In this document: piece by piece, positions 34,856 through 43,175 of the stretch | Position numbering within the stretch: position 1 is the first letter of the stretch | How the letters are laid out: the number at the start of each line of letters is the position of its first letter | Source: Croceicoccus naphthovorans | Lineage (GTDB): Bacteria > Pseudomonadota > Alphaproteobacteria > Sphingomonadales > Sphingomonadaceae | Direction of reading: 5' to 3' | Length of the DNA stretch: 64,000 nucleotides | Assembly (NCBI RefSeq): GCF_001028705.1 | Contig: NZ_CP011770.1 | Span: 2,855,501 to 2,919,500 of the forward strand | The notes under the pieces: generated by a model | The model's input: only the letters and a program-made list of their open reading frames with translations | Database searches by the model: none | What the model was told of the DNA's origin: nothing | Made by a program: the position numbers and the translations under genes

Positions 34856-35859
34856 GCGGGCAGTTCCTCTCCGCCCCAGACATCGACCCCGCAGGAGACG
34901 AGACCATCGGAATAGGTCATGCTTGGCGTGCGGTCCTGTGCAAGGAAAGTCGGCCCGTCGAGGTCGACGATGTCGCAAAACTGCGCCACCACGAAGCCGG
35001 GAGCCATCGCAAGGCTGGTGCCGACCATGTTGCCAACCATCACGCCCAATCCCGCCTCACGACATTCGCGCGCGATCTTCAGCGCTTCTGTCAGCCCGCC
35101 GCACTTGTCGAGCTTGATGTTGAAGACCGAGAAGCGCCCCGCCAATCCGGCGATGTCGGCGCTGGTCAACGCGCTTTCGTCGGCGGCGATGGGGATGGCA
35201 CTGTCGTACCCGTCAAGATCGCTTTCGCGCCCACGCGCCAGCGGCTGTTCCAGCAAGGCCACGTCGCATTCGACCAGCCCCGCGACCAGCGCGTCCAGTT
35301 CGTCGATGGCAAAGCCCTGATTGGCATCGACACCCAGCCAGACATCGGGCCGCGCCGCGCGGATGTGGCGCACACGTTCCAGATCGAGCGAAAGGTCGCC
35401 GGTCAGCTTGACCTTGATCGCCCGCGCATCGGCATAGGCCAGCGCGCCCTTGGCCATCACCTCGGGATCGTCCGCACCCAGCGTGAAAGTGGTCACTTTC
35501 GCCTGGGGCGGTGCGATACCGGCCAGTTGCCACACGGGGACGCCGGCCTGCTTGGCGTTCAGGTCCCACAGCGCGCAATCGACCGCGTTGCGACCGCCGC
35601 CCGCGGGCATAAGGTCCTGCAACTCGGCCCGGGTCACGCCCGCTTCGATGGCGGGGCGCGCAGCCTCGATCGCGGCCAGCATGTTGTCAGCATCGTCGTT
35701 CAGGTAATAGACGCCACCCCCTTCGCCCCGTCCGGTGTGGGTGCCGTCACACAGTGTGACGACAACCACGTCGCAGGTTTCGAAGACGTGCCCGGAAATC
35801 CGGAACGGCGCCGCCAGGCGGAGCGTCTCGCGCTCCGCCGTCAGTGTCAGGTCCGTCAT
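34852..35859 (-). CDS. Enolase-superfamily epimerase/racemase (DgcA or Ala-D/L-Glu epimerase)
   Basis: A 335-aa muconate-lactonising/enolase-type enzyme. Acid-base lysines are in AIKVKLTGD and FNIKLDKCGG. Metal ligands are Asp in GVDANQGF, Glu in LLEQPLARG and Asp in AADESALT, the full set for 1,1-proton transfer. This subgroup is annotated as L-Ala-D/L-Glu epimerase. When linked to DUF1611 it has been described as DgcA, the N-acetyl-D-glutamate racemase. Both partners are present in this cluster, and a POT peptide carrier follows, so either role is possible. ATG 35859 shares one base with the preceding TGA (TGATG). Confidence 0.87.
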   Translation of the reverse strand: MTDLTLTAERETLRLAAPFRISGHVFETCDVVVVTLCDGTHTGRGEGGGVYYLNDDADNMLAAIEAARPAIEAGVTRAELQDLMPAGGGRNAVDCALWDLNAKQAGVPVWQLAGIAPPQAKVTTFTLGADDPEVMAKGALAYADARAIKVKLTGDLSLDLERVRHIRAARPDVWLGVDANQGFAIDELDALVAGLVECDVALLEQPLARGRESDLDGYDSAIPIAADESALTSADIAGLAGRFSVFNIKLDKCGGLTEALKIARECREAGLGVMVGNMVGTSLAMAPGFVVAQFCDIVDLDGPTFLAQDRTPSMTYSDGLVSCGVDVWGGEELPA

Positions 35860-37889
35860 CAGTAGTTGGTCCCGATGCTGAGCAGGTGGAAGGCCGCGCC
35901 GACCCAGACCACGACCAGTCCGGCCAGCAGGAGCAGCACGCTCCACACCTTTGCCGTCCAGCGACGGCCGCCGGTCCAAACCTGCCACAGATACCATGCG
36001 AAGACTGCCGTACCGCCAAGGAATGCGACGAAGCTGAGCACCTGCAACGCCAGCACGACCATGTCGAAGCCGCCGCCGAGATTGCTGAGGTCGTCAAACA
36101 TCAAGGTTATGGCAACTGCCCAGCCGATCAGGACCAGCACGATGGCCCATGCCCCGATGCGCGACAGGCGATAACCCAGCCGTTCACGTCCCGTCAGCGG
36201 CAGTTCCGTCTTGTAATGACGCCGGACCAGTGCCCGAACCGGCCACAGGATCGCGGTCAGGAACAGGATCGCAAGGCTGGCATAGAGCAGCGGCATCAGC
36301 AGCGACGCATCCTTGTACCACGGCGCGCGTTCGAACACCGTAAAGGCGGACATGATCGAAAGGCTGAAGCGGACGACCTTGCCGTCCTTCACCACGGCAG
36401 CCATGCGCTGATGGCTGTTGAGGTCCTGCCAGACGAAGGGTTCGACTTCGACCCACTTGGTGTTGCGACCGCTCAGGCCGAACTTGGGCGGCAGGATGAT
36501 TTCTCCATCGGGACCGGCGGCAACCGTGGTCTGGCCGATCAGCTGCGTGATGTTGAGGAAGGTCGAATCCGCGCGGCGCGAAGCCACCCAGTTGCCCGCC
36601 ATCATCTGCGCGTGTTCGGCAGCCAGTTTCGGATCGACACGGCTTTCACTGGTTTCGCCAGGGAAATAGCGGTCGGCGAATTCCTCGAACAGGGCGATGC
36701 GCAGCGCGCCGACCGCGCCTTCTTCTCCGTCGCTGTTGAAGGATGCGTAAAGCCCCGTATCGTCATCGAGAAAAAGGTGCAGCGAGGTGTGGAAACCATC
36801 GAGATCGCCAAGGTGCGCGATCACGGTGCGACCGTTGATGTTGGTCTCGAAAAAGCCCAGCAACATCCTGTCGAGCGGCATGCCGAGGTCGAGCGCGGTC
36901 GTATGCATCTCGCGCGCGGTTTCCGCTTTAAGGATACGCTGCCCGTTCAGCTCGCCACCGTTCAGGTGCGCGGTCATGAACCGGCCCATATCGGCCCCTG
37001 TTGACGACATCGAACCAGCCGGGGCGGGACCTACAATGTTGAACGGCACCGGCTCTTTCGACGCCTCGGAATAACCGGTTGCCATATGCGGCTTCAGGTT
37101 GTCGGGTAGCGGCTGGCGGAACGTCGAATTGTTCATGCCCAGCGGCTGAAAGATATGCGTCTCGACATAATCGTCGAACGGCTCGCCCGACACGCGTTCG
37201 ACGACATAACCCGCCAACGACGTGGCATAGTTCGAATAGGCGGGCGTGGTCCCTGCGTCGAAGATGCGTTCCGGCACCCAGCGCTTCAGAATCACGTCAT
37301 AGGCCGGCACAGCTTCACGCTCGAACCCGATCAGGTTCTTGACCTGCTCTTCGAAACCGGCGGTATGCGTCATCACCTGACGCATCGTCACCGGCTCGCC
37401 ATTGCGATCGGGAATCCTGAAATCGAGATACTGGTTGATGTCGGCGTCGAGGTCGACCTTCCCCTGCTCAACCATCTGCATCACGGCGGTCCATGTCACC
37501 AGCTTCGACACCGAACCGGGGCGGAACAGCGTCAGGTCCGGATCGACCGGCGTGCGCTCGTCCATGTCGGCATAGCCAAAGCCGCGCTGGGTCACGACCT
37601 CGCCACCCTTGACCACGACGACGACCGCACCGGCCACATCGCCCTTCTGCAAGGCATAGGGCATGAACCCGTCAAGCCACGCATCGACATCGTCCTTGAC
37701 CAACGGCACAGCGCCGGTCGCCGCATCGAGCGAGCCGTCTCCATCCGCGGGCGTGCTCGCCGCCTGAGTCGCGGTGGCAGGTTCAGGCTGATCCTGCACG
37801 GCGTCCTGCGCCCTGATCCCCGTTCCCACCGCGAAAAGAAGGGCCACAAAGGCCAGAACCGCCGGCAATATCGTCTTGGTCGTCCGCAT
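35859..37889 (-). CDS. Membrane-anchored beta-lactamase-fold serine hydrolase
   Basis: A 676-aa protein with N-terminal signal sequence, a periplasmic class-C/PBP4-type domain (about 60-420; SxxK as SVSK, Tyr motif YSNYA, third motif HLGD) and a C-terminal extension with four membrane helices (about residues 520-670). This layout occurs in membrane-bound D-peptidase or beta-lactamase-related proteins. It would act at the outer face of the inner membrane on imported D-peptides or muropeptides. I chose ATG 37889, with GGGGA 6 bp before it, over ATG 37901. It is the first gene of operon B, 109 bp from TTGACA of the box. Confidence 0.87.
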   Translation of the reverse strand: MRTTKTILPAVLAFVALLFAVGTGIRAQDAVQDQPEPATATQAASTPADGDGSLDAATGAVPLVKDDVDAWLDGFMPYALQKGDVAGAVVVVVKGGEVVTQRGFGYADMDERTPVDPDLTLFRPGSVSKLVTWTAVMQMVEQGKVDLDADINQYLDFRIPDRNGEPVTMRQVMTHTAGFEEQVKNLIGFEREAVPAYDVILKRWVPERIFDAGTTPAYSNYATSLAGYVVERVSGEPFDDYVETHIFQPLGMNNSTFRQPLPDNLKPHMATGYSEASKEPVPFNIVGPAPAGSMSSTGADMGRFMTAHLNGGELNGQRILKAETAREMHTTALDLGMPLDRMLLGFFETNINGRTVIAHLGDLDGFHTSLHLFLDDDTGLYASFNSDGEEGAVGALRIALFEEFADRYFPGETSESRVDPKLAAEHAQMMAGNWVASRRADSTFLNITQLIGQTTVAAGPDGEIILPPKFGLSGRNTKWVEVEPFVWQDLNSHQRMAAVVKDGKVVRFSLSIMSAFTVFERAPWYKDASLLMPLLYASLAILFLTAILWPVRALVRRHYKTELPLTGRERLGYRLSRIGAWAIVLVLIGWAVAITLMFDDLSNLGGGFDMVVLALQVLSFVAFLGGTAVFAWYLWQVWTGGRRWTAKVWSVLLLLAGLVVVWVGAAFHLLSIGTNY

Positions 37890-37965
37890 GTCGTTCCCCA
37901 TTTCGGCACGGTTGCTAACGAGAGGGTTCGCCGCTAACGTGCCTTCATAGAACTTGATCCCGATC

Positions 37966-37998
37966 AGGACATAATTATCCTAATTAGAGAATTGTCAA
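37966..37998 (-). promoter_or_regulatory. Conserved operator/promoter box, copy 2 (operon B and regulator)
   Basis: On the plus strand the box reads AGGAC-N6-ATCCT then AATTAGAGAATTGTCAA. It shares 29 or more ordered positions and identical spacing with the copy at 33494. On the minus strand TTGACA is at 37998-37993, 109 bp before the operon B start. On the plus strand the box ends at the base before the regulator ATG (37999), so a bound protein would cover the regulator's ribosome-binding region. Confidence 0.75.
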
Positions 37999-38658
37999 AT
38001 GCGGAAACCTGATCCTGAGGACCAAGGCGCAAAAGTAGTATCGACCGACGATCACCCTACACTGGGTAAGTTGTTGAGACGACTGCGAGATCGCAACGGC
38101 TGGACGCTGAAACAGATGAGCGCGGAAACCGGCATTCCGGTCTCCACGCTATCGAAAGTAGAGCACGACCGCCTGACGCTGACCTATGACAAGCTCCTGC
38201 AAGTCAGCCAGAAGCTGGGCATACGCGTATCCGAACTGTTCGCCGAACCCGAAGAGCGTGAGGAAGAGCGCGTCTTCACCGCGCGGCGAAGCCTTGGCAC
38301 CGTGGATCGCGCGGTGCGTGTGACGACCGACAACTACGACTATCACTATATGTGCCCGGAACTGCGCCGCAAACGCATGATCCCGATCCTGACCACGATC
38401 CGCGCCAAGACGGTCAAGGAATTCGGCCAGCTCGTCCGCCATCCGGGCGAGGAATACGTCCACGTTCTGGAAGGCACGATCGTCGTGCACACCGAATTCT
38501 ACGATCCCGTCACCGTGCATCAGGGCGAGGGTATCTACATCGATTCGGACATGGGCCACGCCTATGTCGTCGCCGACGGTTGCGAAGAGGCGCGCGTGCT
38601 GGGCGTCTGCGCCAGCGGCGAGAGCGATCACGAACATTCGATCATGAACGCGCTTTAA
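37999..38658 (+). CDS. XRE-type HTH / cupin transcriptional regulator
   Basis: A 219-aa regulator with a lambda-repressor-type helix-turn-helix (about residues 22-78: LGKLLRRLRDRNGWTLKQMS, then AETGIPVSTLSKVE) and a C-terminal cupin_2 barrel (about 140-210: HPGEEYVHVLEGTI, GEGIYIDSDMGHAYV) that would bind the effector. Such XRE-cupin regulators often control amine, amino-acid or peptide use. It is divergent from operon B and its start codon abuts the conserved box, with no Shine-Dalgarno sequence and no other usable start, so autoregulation or leaderless translation is likely. Likely regulator of the D-amino-acid cluster (inferred). Confidence 0.88.
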   Translation: MRKPDPEDQGAKVVSTDDHPTLGKLLRRLRDRNGWTLKQMSAETGIPVSTLSKVEHDRLTLTYDKLLQVSQKLGIRVSELFAEPEEREEERVFTARRSLGTVDRAVRVTTDNYDYHYMCPELRRKRMIPILTTIRAKTVKEFGQLVRHPGEEYVHVLEGTIVVHTEFYDPVTVHQGEGIYIDSDMGHAYVVADGCEEARVLGVCASGESDHEHSIMNAL

Positions 38659-38714
38659 GGACGCGGGGCGATCGCCCTGATCGGGGATGTTTCAGATTTT
38701 TCGAAGAACCTGAC

Positions 38715-38801
38715 TGGTGCGGTCGAGAAGACTCGAACTTCCACGGGCTTTCGCCCACAACGACCTCAACGTTGCGCGTCTACCAATTCCGCCACGACCG
38801 C
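38715..38801 (-). tRNA. tRNA-Leu (anticodon GAG)
   Basis: An 87-nt class II tRNA with encoded CCA, read on the minus strand. Acceptor GCGGTCG pairs with CGACCGC. Anticodon stem CAACG/CGTTG holds TTGAGGT with anticodon GAG. A long variable arm (GGGCGAAAGCCC region) follows, and the T loop is TTCGAGT. Anticodon GAG reads CUC and CUU. Confidence 0.96.
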
Positions 38802-38937
38802 ACCTGCAGTGAAGAGACGGTTGCTGGTCGCGCAATCGGACCGGGCCGCCCCTTGGTAGGCGCGTGCCATTAGCAGCGCGCAATGGGGTGTGCAACCGAC
38901 TTTACGGCGGAAAATTCACCGGCCCATTTCGGGCGGT

Positions 38938-39942
38938 TCAGCCGGCCTTCCAGCCGATCTCTACCACGCGGGCAGAGGCGGGGACATCGGTGACCGCCTC
39001 GTTGATGGACAGCGTCTCACCGGGGTCCAGCTCGCGCTTGGGCGGCTCCAGCTCCCACGTATAGACGATGCGTTCCTGCGCATCGCGCAGCACGACCTGA
39101 ACGTCTGGCACATGGCGCGGGCCGGTGCCGACGTTGGTGACGGTGCCGCTGACGGCGAAGTACTGCAGGCCGTTGGGCAGCGTCCGGCGGTCCTGCTTGT
39201 CGGCGGGGAAGTCGAGTTCCAGATCCTTTGACGGCGGGGCGAAGGCCATCTGGCCAACCGGCAACCACCCAGGCGCGCCGTAATAGCGCACGGCGGCAAA
39301 GGCGGCGGCGGCCACGGCGATCAAGACGACGAGGACGATCAGGATCAACCGCATGCGCGACTTGCGCGGAGCAGGCTCTTCCCAGACCTCTTGCTCTGGA
39401 TAGTCCTCTTCCTCGGCGACAGGCTCTGCCACCGGGGCCGCTGGCTCCGCCGGCGTCGGCGCGGGGGATTGGGGCGCTACAGGGGCGGCGGGGATGGTGC
39501 TGGTAACGGCAGTTTCGACCAGCTCGGGCGCAGCGGGCCAGTCATCACTCGGCTGGGCGCTGGCGGCGAAGGGATCGCCCGCATCGGCCCCGACCGACGA
39601 TCCGTAATCGCCGCCGCTGGCCGGCCCCATGCCTTCGGGCACGGCGGCGGCCCCGGCAAAGTCGGGTTCGGTCGCGGTTGGATCAACCGTCGTCGTCACT
39701 GCGGGCTCTGCAACAGGTTCGGGCGCGGGGTCGTTCCAGCCGCCGGTCGTTGGCGCTTGCGGGACGGGCGCGGGCGGCACCGGTGCGGGAGCAGGCTCAC
39801 CCGCCCCCTCCGGCATTGGGCCGTTCGGGCCTTCGAACCAGCTGTGGCGGCACTTGGCGCAGCGCACCGTTCTGCCTTCCGGGCCGATCGCCCCGTCCGG
39901 AACCGAGTAGCGCGTCTGGCAAGCAGGGCAGGCTATTTGCAT
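38938..39942 (-). CDS. MJ0042 zinc-ribbon / DUF3426 membrane protein
   Basis: A 334-aa protein. Residues 1-38 form the MJ0042-type zinc ribbon ([13 protein letters not shown] and [10 protein letters not shown]). A long Pro/Ala/Glu-rich linker runs to about residue 210, then one membrane helix, then a C-terminal DUF3426 domain ([21 protein letters not shown]). Widespread in alphaproteobacteria next to ftsE, as here, with no defined function. The ATG at 39942 starts MQIACPAC, so upstream starts are rejected. A link to division or envelope regulation is only positional. Confidence 0.88.
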   Translation of the reverse strand: MQIACPACQTRYSVPDGAIGPEGRTVRCAKCRHSWFEGPNGPMPEGAGEPAPAPVPPAPVPQAPTTGGWNDPAPEPVAEPAVTTTVDPTATEPDFAGAAAVPEGMGPASGGDYGSSVGADAGDPFAASAQPSDDWPAAPELVETAVTSTIPAAPVAPQSPAPTPAEPAAPVAEPVAEEEDYPEQEVWEEPAPRKSRMRLILIVLVVLIAVAAAAFAAVRYYGAPGWLPVGQMAFAPPSKDLELDFPADKQDRRTLPNGLQYFAVSGTVTNVGTGPRHVPDVQVVLRDAQERIVYTWELEPPKRELDPGETLSINEAVTDVPASARVVEIGWKAG

Positions 39943-40131
39943 GGCGTAACTAAACATCGCGGTTAATTCGGGGGCAAGAGTCAGGGGCCAAGTCGGGGCG
40001 CTGAACCGTGCTTTATCCACATCAACGGACTGGAAAAGCCGATATGACGAGCGCTACAAGCACTGTGCGCGGGTCCGGCGCGCCGTCTTGCGCGGCAAGT
40101 CCGATCCGTACCGGCAGAACCGAAGGCCATC

Positions 40132-40908
40132 TTGAGAAGCGATCCATCCACCCTCGACCTGGCCGCCCCGCAGTTTGGCAGCGCGGTAGAGCCGATCGTC
40201 AAGTTCGAGAACGTGGGCCTGCGCTATGGCGTGGGGCGAGAGGTGTTGTCCGATGTCAGCTTCACTCTGCGCCCGTCGCAGTTCTATTTCCTGACCGGCC
40301 CGTCTGGCGCGGGCAAGACGACACTGCTCAAACTGCTCTATCTCGCGCAGCGCCCGTCGCGCGGGGCCATCGCGATGTTCGGCAAGGACGCGGTGACATT
40401 GAACCGCGAGGAACGCCCCGAACTGCGCCGCCGCATCGGCGTGGTGTTTCAGGACTTCCGCCTCGTTCCCCATCTGACGGTCTACGACAATGTCGCCCTG
40501 CCGCTGAGACTGGCGGGCGTGGCAGAAGACGAAATCGATGGACCGGTGACCGACATGATAGAGTGGGTCGGCCTCAGCCGTGCGCGCGACAACCGGCCGC
40601 ATACGCTGTCGGGCGGAGAGCAACAGCGCATCGCCATCGCCCGCGCGGTGATAACCCGGCCCGAACTGCTGGTCGCGGACGAACCGACCGGCAATGTCGA
40701 TCCGCAGATGGCGGTGCGATTGCTGAACCTGTTTTCGGCGATGAACCGGCTGGGCACGACCGTGGTGCTGGCTACGCACGATACGCTGCTGATGCGGCGG
40801 CTGCCCAATGCGACCGTCATGCGGTTGGAAAAAGGGCGGCTGGACGATCCCACCGGCCTTTTGCGCAATCCGCCTCAGGACCGCCCGGGACGTGAGGGCG
40901 GGCGATGA
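40132..40908 (+). CDS. ftsE: Cell division ATP-binding protein FtsE
   Basis: The ATPase of the FtsEX complex at the divisome, which couples ATP hydrolysis to peptidoglycan hydrolase activation. The 258-aa product has Walker A GPSGAGKTT near residue 66, the signature LSGGEQQRIAIARA, Walker B LLVADEPTGNVD and the switch His ATHD. The TTG at 40132 is supported by GAAGG at 40122-40126. No nearer ATG fits. It overlaps ftsX by 4 bp (ATGA). Confidence 0.94.
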   Translation: MRSDPSTLDLAAPQFGSAVEPIVKFENVGLRYGVGREVLSDVSFTLRPSQFYFLTGPSGAGKTTLLKLLYLAQRPSRGAIAMFGKDAVTLNREERPELRRRIGVVFQDFRLVPHLTVYDNVALPLRLAGVAEDEIDGPVTDMIEWVGLSRARDNRPHTLSGGEQQRIAIARAVITRPELLVADEPTGNVDPQMAVRLLNLFSAMNRLGTTVVLATHDTLLMRRLPNATVMRLEKGRLDDPTGLLRNPPQDRPGREGGR

Positions 40909-41861
40909 TGGTCGAGCGGCGCGGGCCGCTGGCGGCAATCGGCAAGGGACTGGGCTGGATACGCCACCGTTTCTTTCCGCCGCCACCCAGCGCGCCGCTG
41001 ATCAGCCAGAAGGCGGTGGCCGGGCCGGTGCCATGGGTGATCGCGATCATGACGGCGCTGACCGTCGTGGCGGCGGCGGGCGGCATGGCTCTGGGCAGCG
41101 TGGCGCGAACGGCGGCCTCGGACCTGTCGGGCGGCGTGACCGTGCAGATCGCGGGCCCGGCGGCGGAAGAGGCGGACCGGCAGGCGCGCGCTGCTGTGGC
41201 CGCGCTGACAGCGCAAGCAAGCGTGCGCGAGGTGCGGCGTTTATCGGAAGACGAACGGTCGGAATTGCTCCGCCCGTGGCTGGGCGATGAGGCGCTGGGT
41301 GAGGACGAGGACATCCTGGTTCTGCCCGAACTGATCGAGATACGCCTTGCAGCGCCCGCGGATCAGGCCGCCCTCACCCACATCGAAACCGCGCTGGCCA
41401 AGGCCGCACCCGATGCCAGCGTCAGCGCCGACATGGACTGGCTGGGGCCACTGGCAGAGGCCATCGACGCGCTGCAATGGCTGGCCATCGCGCTGGTCGG
41501 CCTGCTGGTGATTGCAACGACGGCAGCGGTCCTGCTGGCCAGCCGCAGCGCGCTGGCCGCCAATCACGATACGATAGAGATCATGCACCTGCTGGGCGCG
41601 CACGACATGCAGGTCGCGCGCCTGTTCCAACGCGCCGCTGCCGTCAGCGCGGCGGCGGGGGGCGCGGCGGGGTTCGCGGTGGCGGAACTGGCGATCTTTA
41701 CGCTGGCCGGCCGGTTTGCGGCCCTGGGCCCCGGCAATACGGCGGCGGGATTGGGCTGGACCGACTGGGCCGCGCTGGTGCTGATCCCGGTGGCGGGCGT
41801 AGGGCTGGCGGCGGTGACCGCGCGGCTTACCGTGCTGGCCACTTTGCGCCGGATGCCGTGA
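40905..41861 (+). CDS. ftsX: Cell division protein FtsX
   Basis: The membrane partner of FtsE. The 318-aa protein has a cytoplasmic N-terminus rich in Pro and Arg, a first membrane helix (about 45-65), a periplasmic domain (about 66-185) and three more helices (about 190-312), the last followed by LATLRRMP. The arrangement LASRSALAANHDTIEIMHLLGA is the typical FtsX/MacB-type permease segment. A second ATG 3 bp downstream is an equivalent start. Confidence 0.92.
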   Translation: MMVERRGPLAAIGKGLGWIRHRFFPPPPSAPLISQKAVAGPVPWVIAIMTALTVVAAAGGMALGSVARTAASDLSGGVTVQIAGPAAEEADRQARAAVAALTAQASVREVRRLSEDERSELLRPWLGDEALGEDEDILVLPELIEIRLAAPADQAALTHIETALAKAAPDASVSADMDWLGPLAEAIDALQWLAIALVGLLVIATTAAVLLASRSALAANHDTIEIMHLLGAHDMQVARLFQRAAAVSAAAGGAAGFAVAELAIFTLAGRFAALGPGNTAAGLGWTDWAALVLIPVAGVGLAAVTARLTVLATLRRMP

Positions 41862-41936
41862 ACCATCGCGCCGACATGCGGACAGCGCATCGCAACGCCG
41901 TTGCGGGCGGACGAAGCGCGCCCTAGATCAGACGGG

Positions 41937-42467
41937 ATGTTTCGCCGGATCTTCTCTTTCCTGCTGCTGATATGGCTGCTCGGCTTCGTATGGTTCGCCG
42001 CATTCCTGCCGCGCCCGGCGGACGCGACGCAAACCGACGGCATCGTCGTGCTGACCGGCGCGGGCGGGCGGATCGAACGGGGGCTTCAAGCGCTGGGCGA
42101 AGGATGGTCGGGCCGGATGCTGGTGTCGGGCGTCGACCCGGAAGTCAAACCGGCAGAACTGGCCGCCGAATACGACATCCCGATGGATCGGATGGAGTGC
42201 TGCATCACGCTGGGCTACGACGCGGTCGACACGCGCAGCAACGCGTCGGAAACGGCGGCTTGGGTGGCAGAAGGCAAGATGGCGTCGATACGCCTTGTCA
42301 CCAGTGACTGGCACATGCGCCGCGCCGCGTTCGAACTGGGCACGCAGATCGATCCCGATACGAAGATCGTGCGCGATGCGGTGAAGAGCGAACCCTCGCT
42401 GGCGATGCTGTTCCTGGAATATCACAAGTTCCTGTTCGGCTGGCTGGCCCGTTGGATCGGTTTCTGA
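41937..42467 (+). CDS. YdcF/SanA-like (DUF218) protein
   Basis: A 176-aa protein with an N-terminal membrane helix (FSFLLLIWLLGFVWFAAFL) and a DUF218 domain: TDGIVVLTGAGGRIERGL, SGVDPEVKP, DTRSNASETAAW and VTSDWHMRRA are the four family blocks. These proteins are thought to act in envelope biogenesis. The ATG at 41937 fits the helix. The open frame from 41901 is less likely. It ends 6 bp before plsC, so the two are probably cotranscribed. Confidence 0.87.
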   Translation: MFRRIFSFLLLIWLLGFVWFAAFLPRPADATQTDGIVVLTGAGGRIERGLQALGEGWSGRMLVSGVDPEVKPAELAAEYDIPMDRMECCITLGYDAVDTRSNASETAAWVAEGKMASIRLVTSDWHMRRAAFELGTQIDPDTKIVRDAVKSEPSLAMLFLEYHKFLFGWLARWIGF

Positions 42468-42473
42468 CCCGCG

Positions 42474-43175
42474 ATGCTGATGGCCCTGCGCACTGCCCTG
42501 TTCGGGATCGCGTTCTACGGCGGCAGCTTCTGGCTGTTGCTGCTGACCCTGCCTGCGCTTTTCCTTCCGGTCGGCGCGATGAAGTGGGTCGCGCGCACAT
42601 GGTCGGCGTGGCACCGGTTCTGCGTGCGGCGCATTCTGGGCATCCGCGTGGTGATCGATGGCGCGCCCCGCCCCGCCGGTCCCGCGCTCTATGCCACCAA
42701 GCATGAGAGCTTTTTCGAAGCCATCGACGCACCGACGTTCCTGAACGGCCCGGTCGTGCCCTTTGCCAAGATGGAGCTGATGCACATCCCGCTATGGGGC
42801 CGCGCCGCCGCGCATTACGGGGTAATCGGGGTGGACCGCGAAAGCGGCGCGAAGACGCTGCGCGCGATGGCGCGGCAGGCAAGATCGGCCAAGTCGGCAG
42901 GGCGCGACTTCATCCTGTTCCCCGAAGGCACACGGGTTCCGCATGGAGAGGCGGGCAAGCTGCAAAGCGGGCTTTATGGCATCTACAAGACGACCGGCCT
43001 ACCACTGGTCCCCGTCGCGGTCGATAGCGGGCTGACTTATGGGCAGAGCCCGAAGCGGCCGGGCACGATCCGCTATCTGGTGGGCGAAGCAATCCCGCCG
43101 GGCCTTCCCCGCGCCGAACTGGAAGACCGCGTGCTGCGCGCGATCAACGCGCTGAACCCCGCGTCAGAGACCTGA
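42474..43175 (+). CDS. plsC: 1-acyl-sn-glycerol-3-phosphate acyltransferase
   Basis: Makes phosphatidic acid from lysophosphatidic acid at the inner membrane. The 233-aa protein has an N-terminal membrane helix, the catalytic block YATKHESFFEAI (H-x4-E where most members have H-x4-D) near residue 77, FPEGTRVP near 143, and a VPVAVDSG block. The H-x4-E form occurs in part of the PlsC family, so activity is not excluded. Its end overlaps the convergent tyrA-type gene by 12 bp. Confidence 0.9.
   Translation: MLMALRTALFGIAFYGGSFWLLLLTLPALFLPVGAMKWVARTWSAWHRFCVRRILGIRVVIDGAPRPAGPALYATKHESFFEAIDAPTFLNGPVVPFAKMELMHIPLWGRAAAHYGVIGVDRESGAKTLRAMARQARSAKSAGRDFILFPEGTRVPHGEAGKLQSGLYGIYKTTGLPLVPVAVDSGLTYGQSPKRPGTIRYLVGEAIPPGLPRAELEDRVLRAINALNPASET

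Noticed and set aside
38666..38677. GGGCGATCGCCC palindrome after the XRE-cupin gene as terminator
   Set aside because: Six-bp arms with no adjacent T-run. GCGATCGC palindromes are also common genome-wide in some bacteria, so evidence is too weak.
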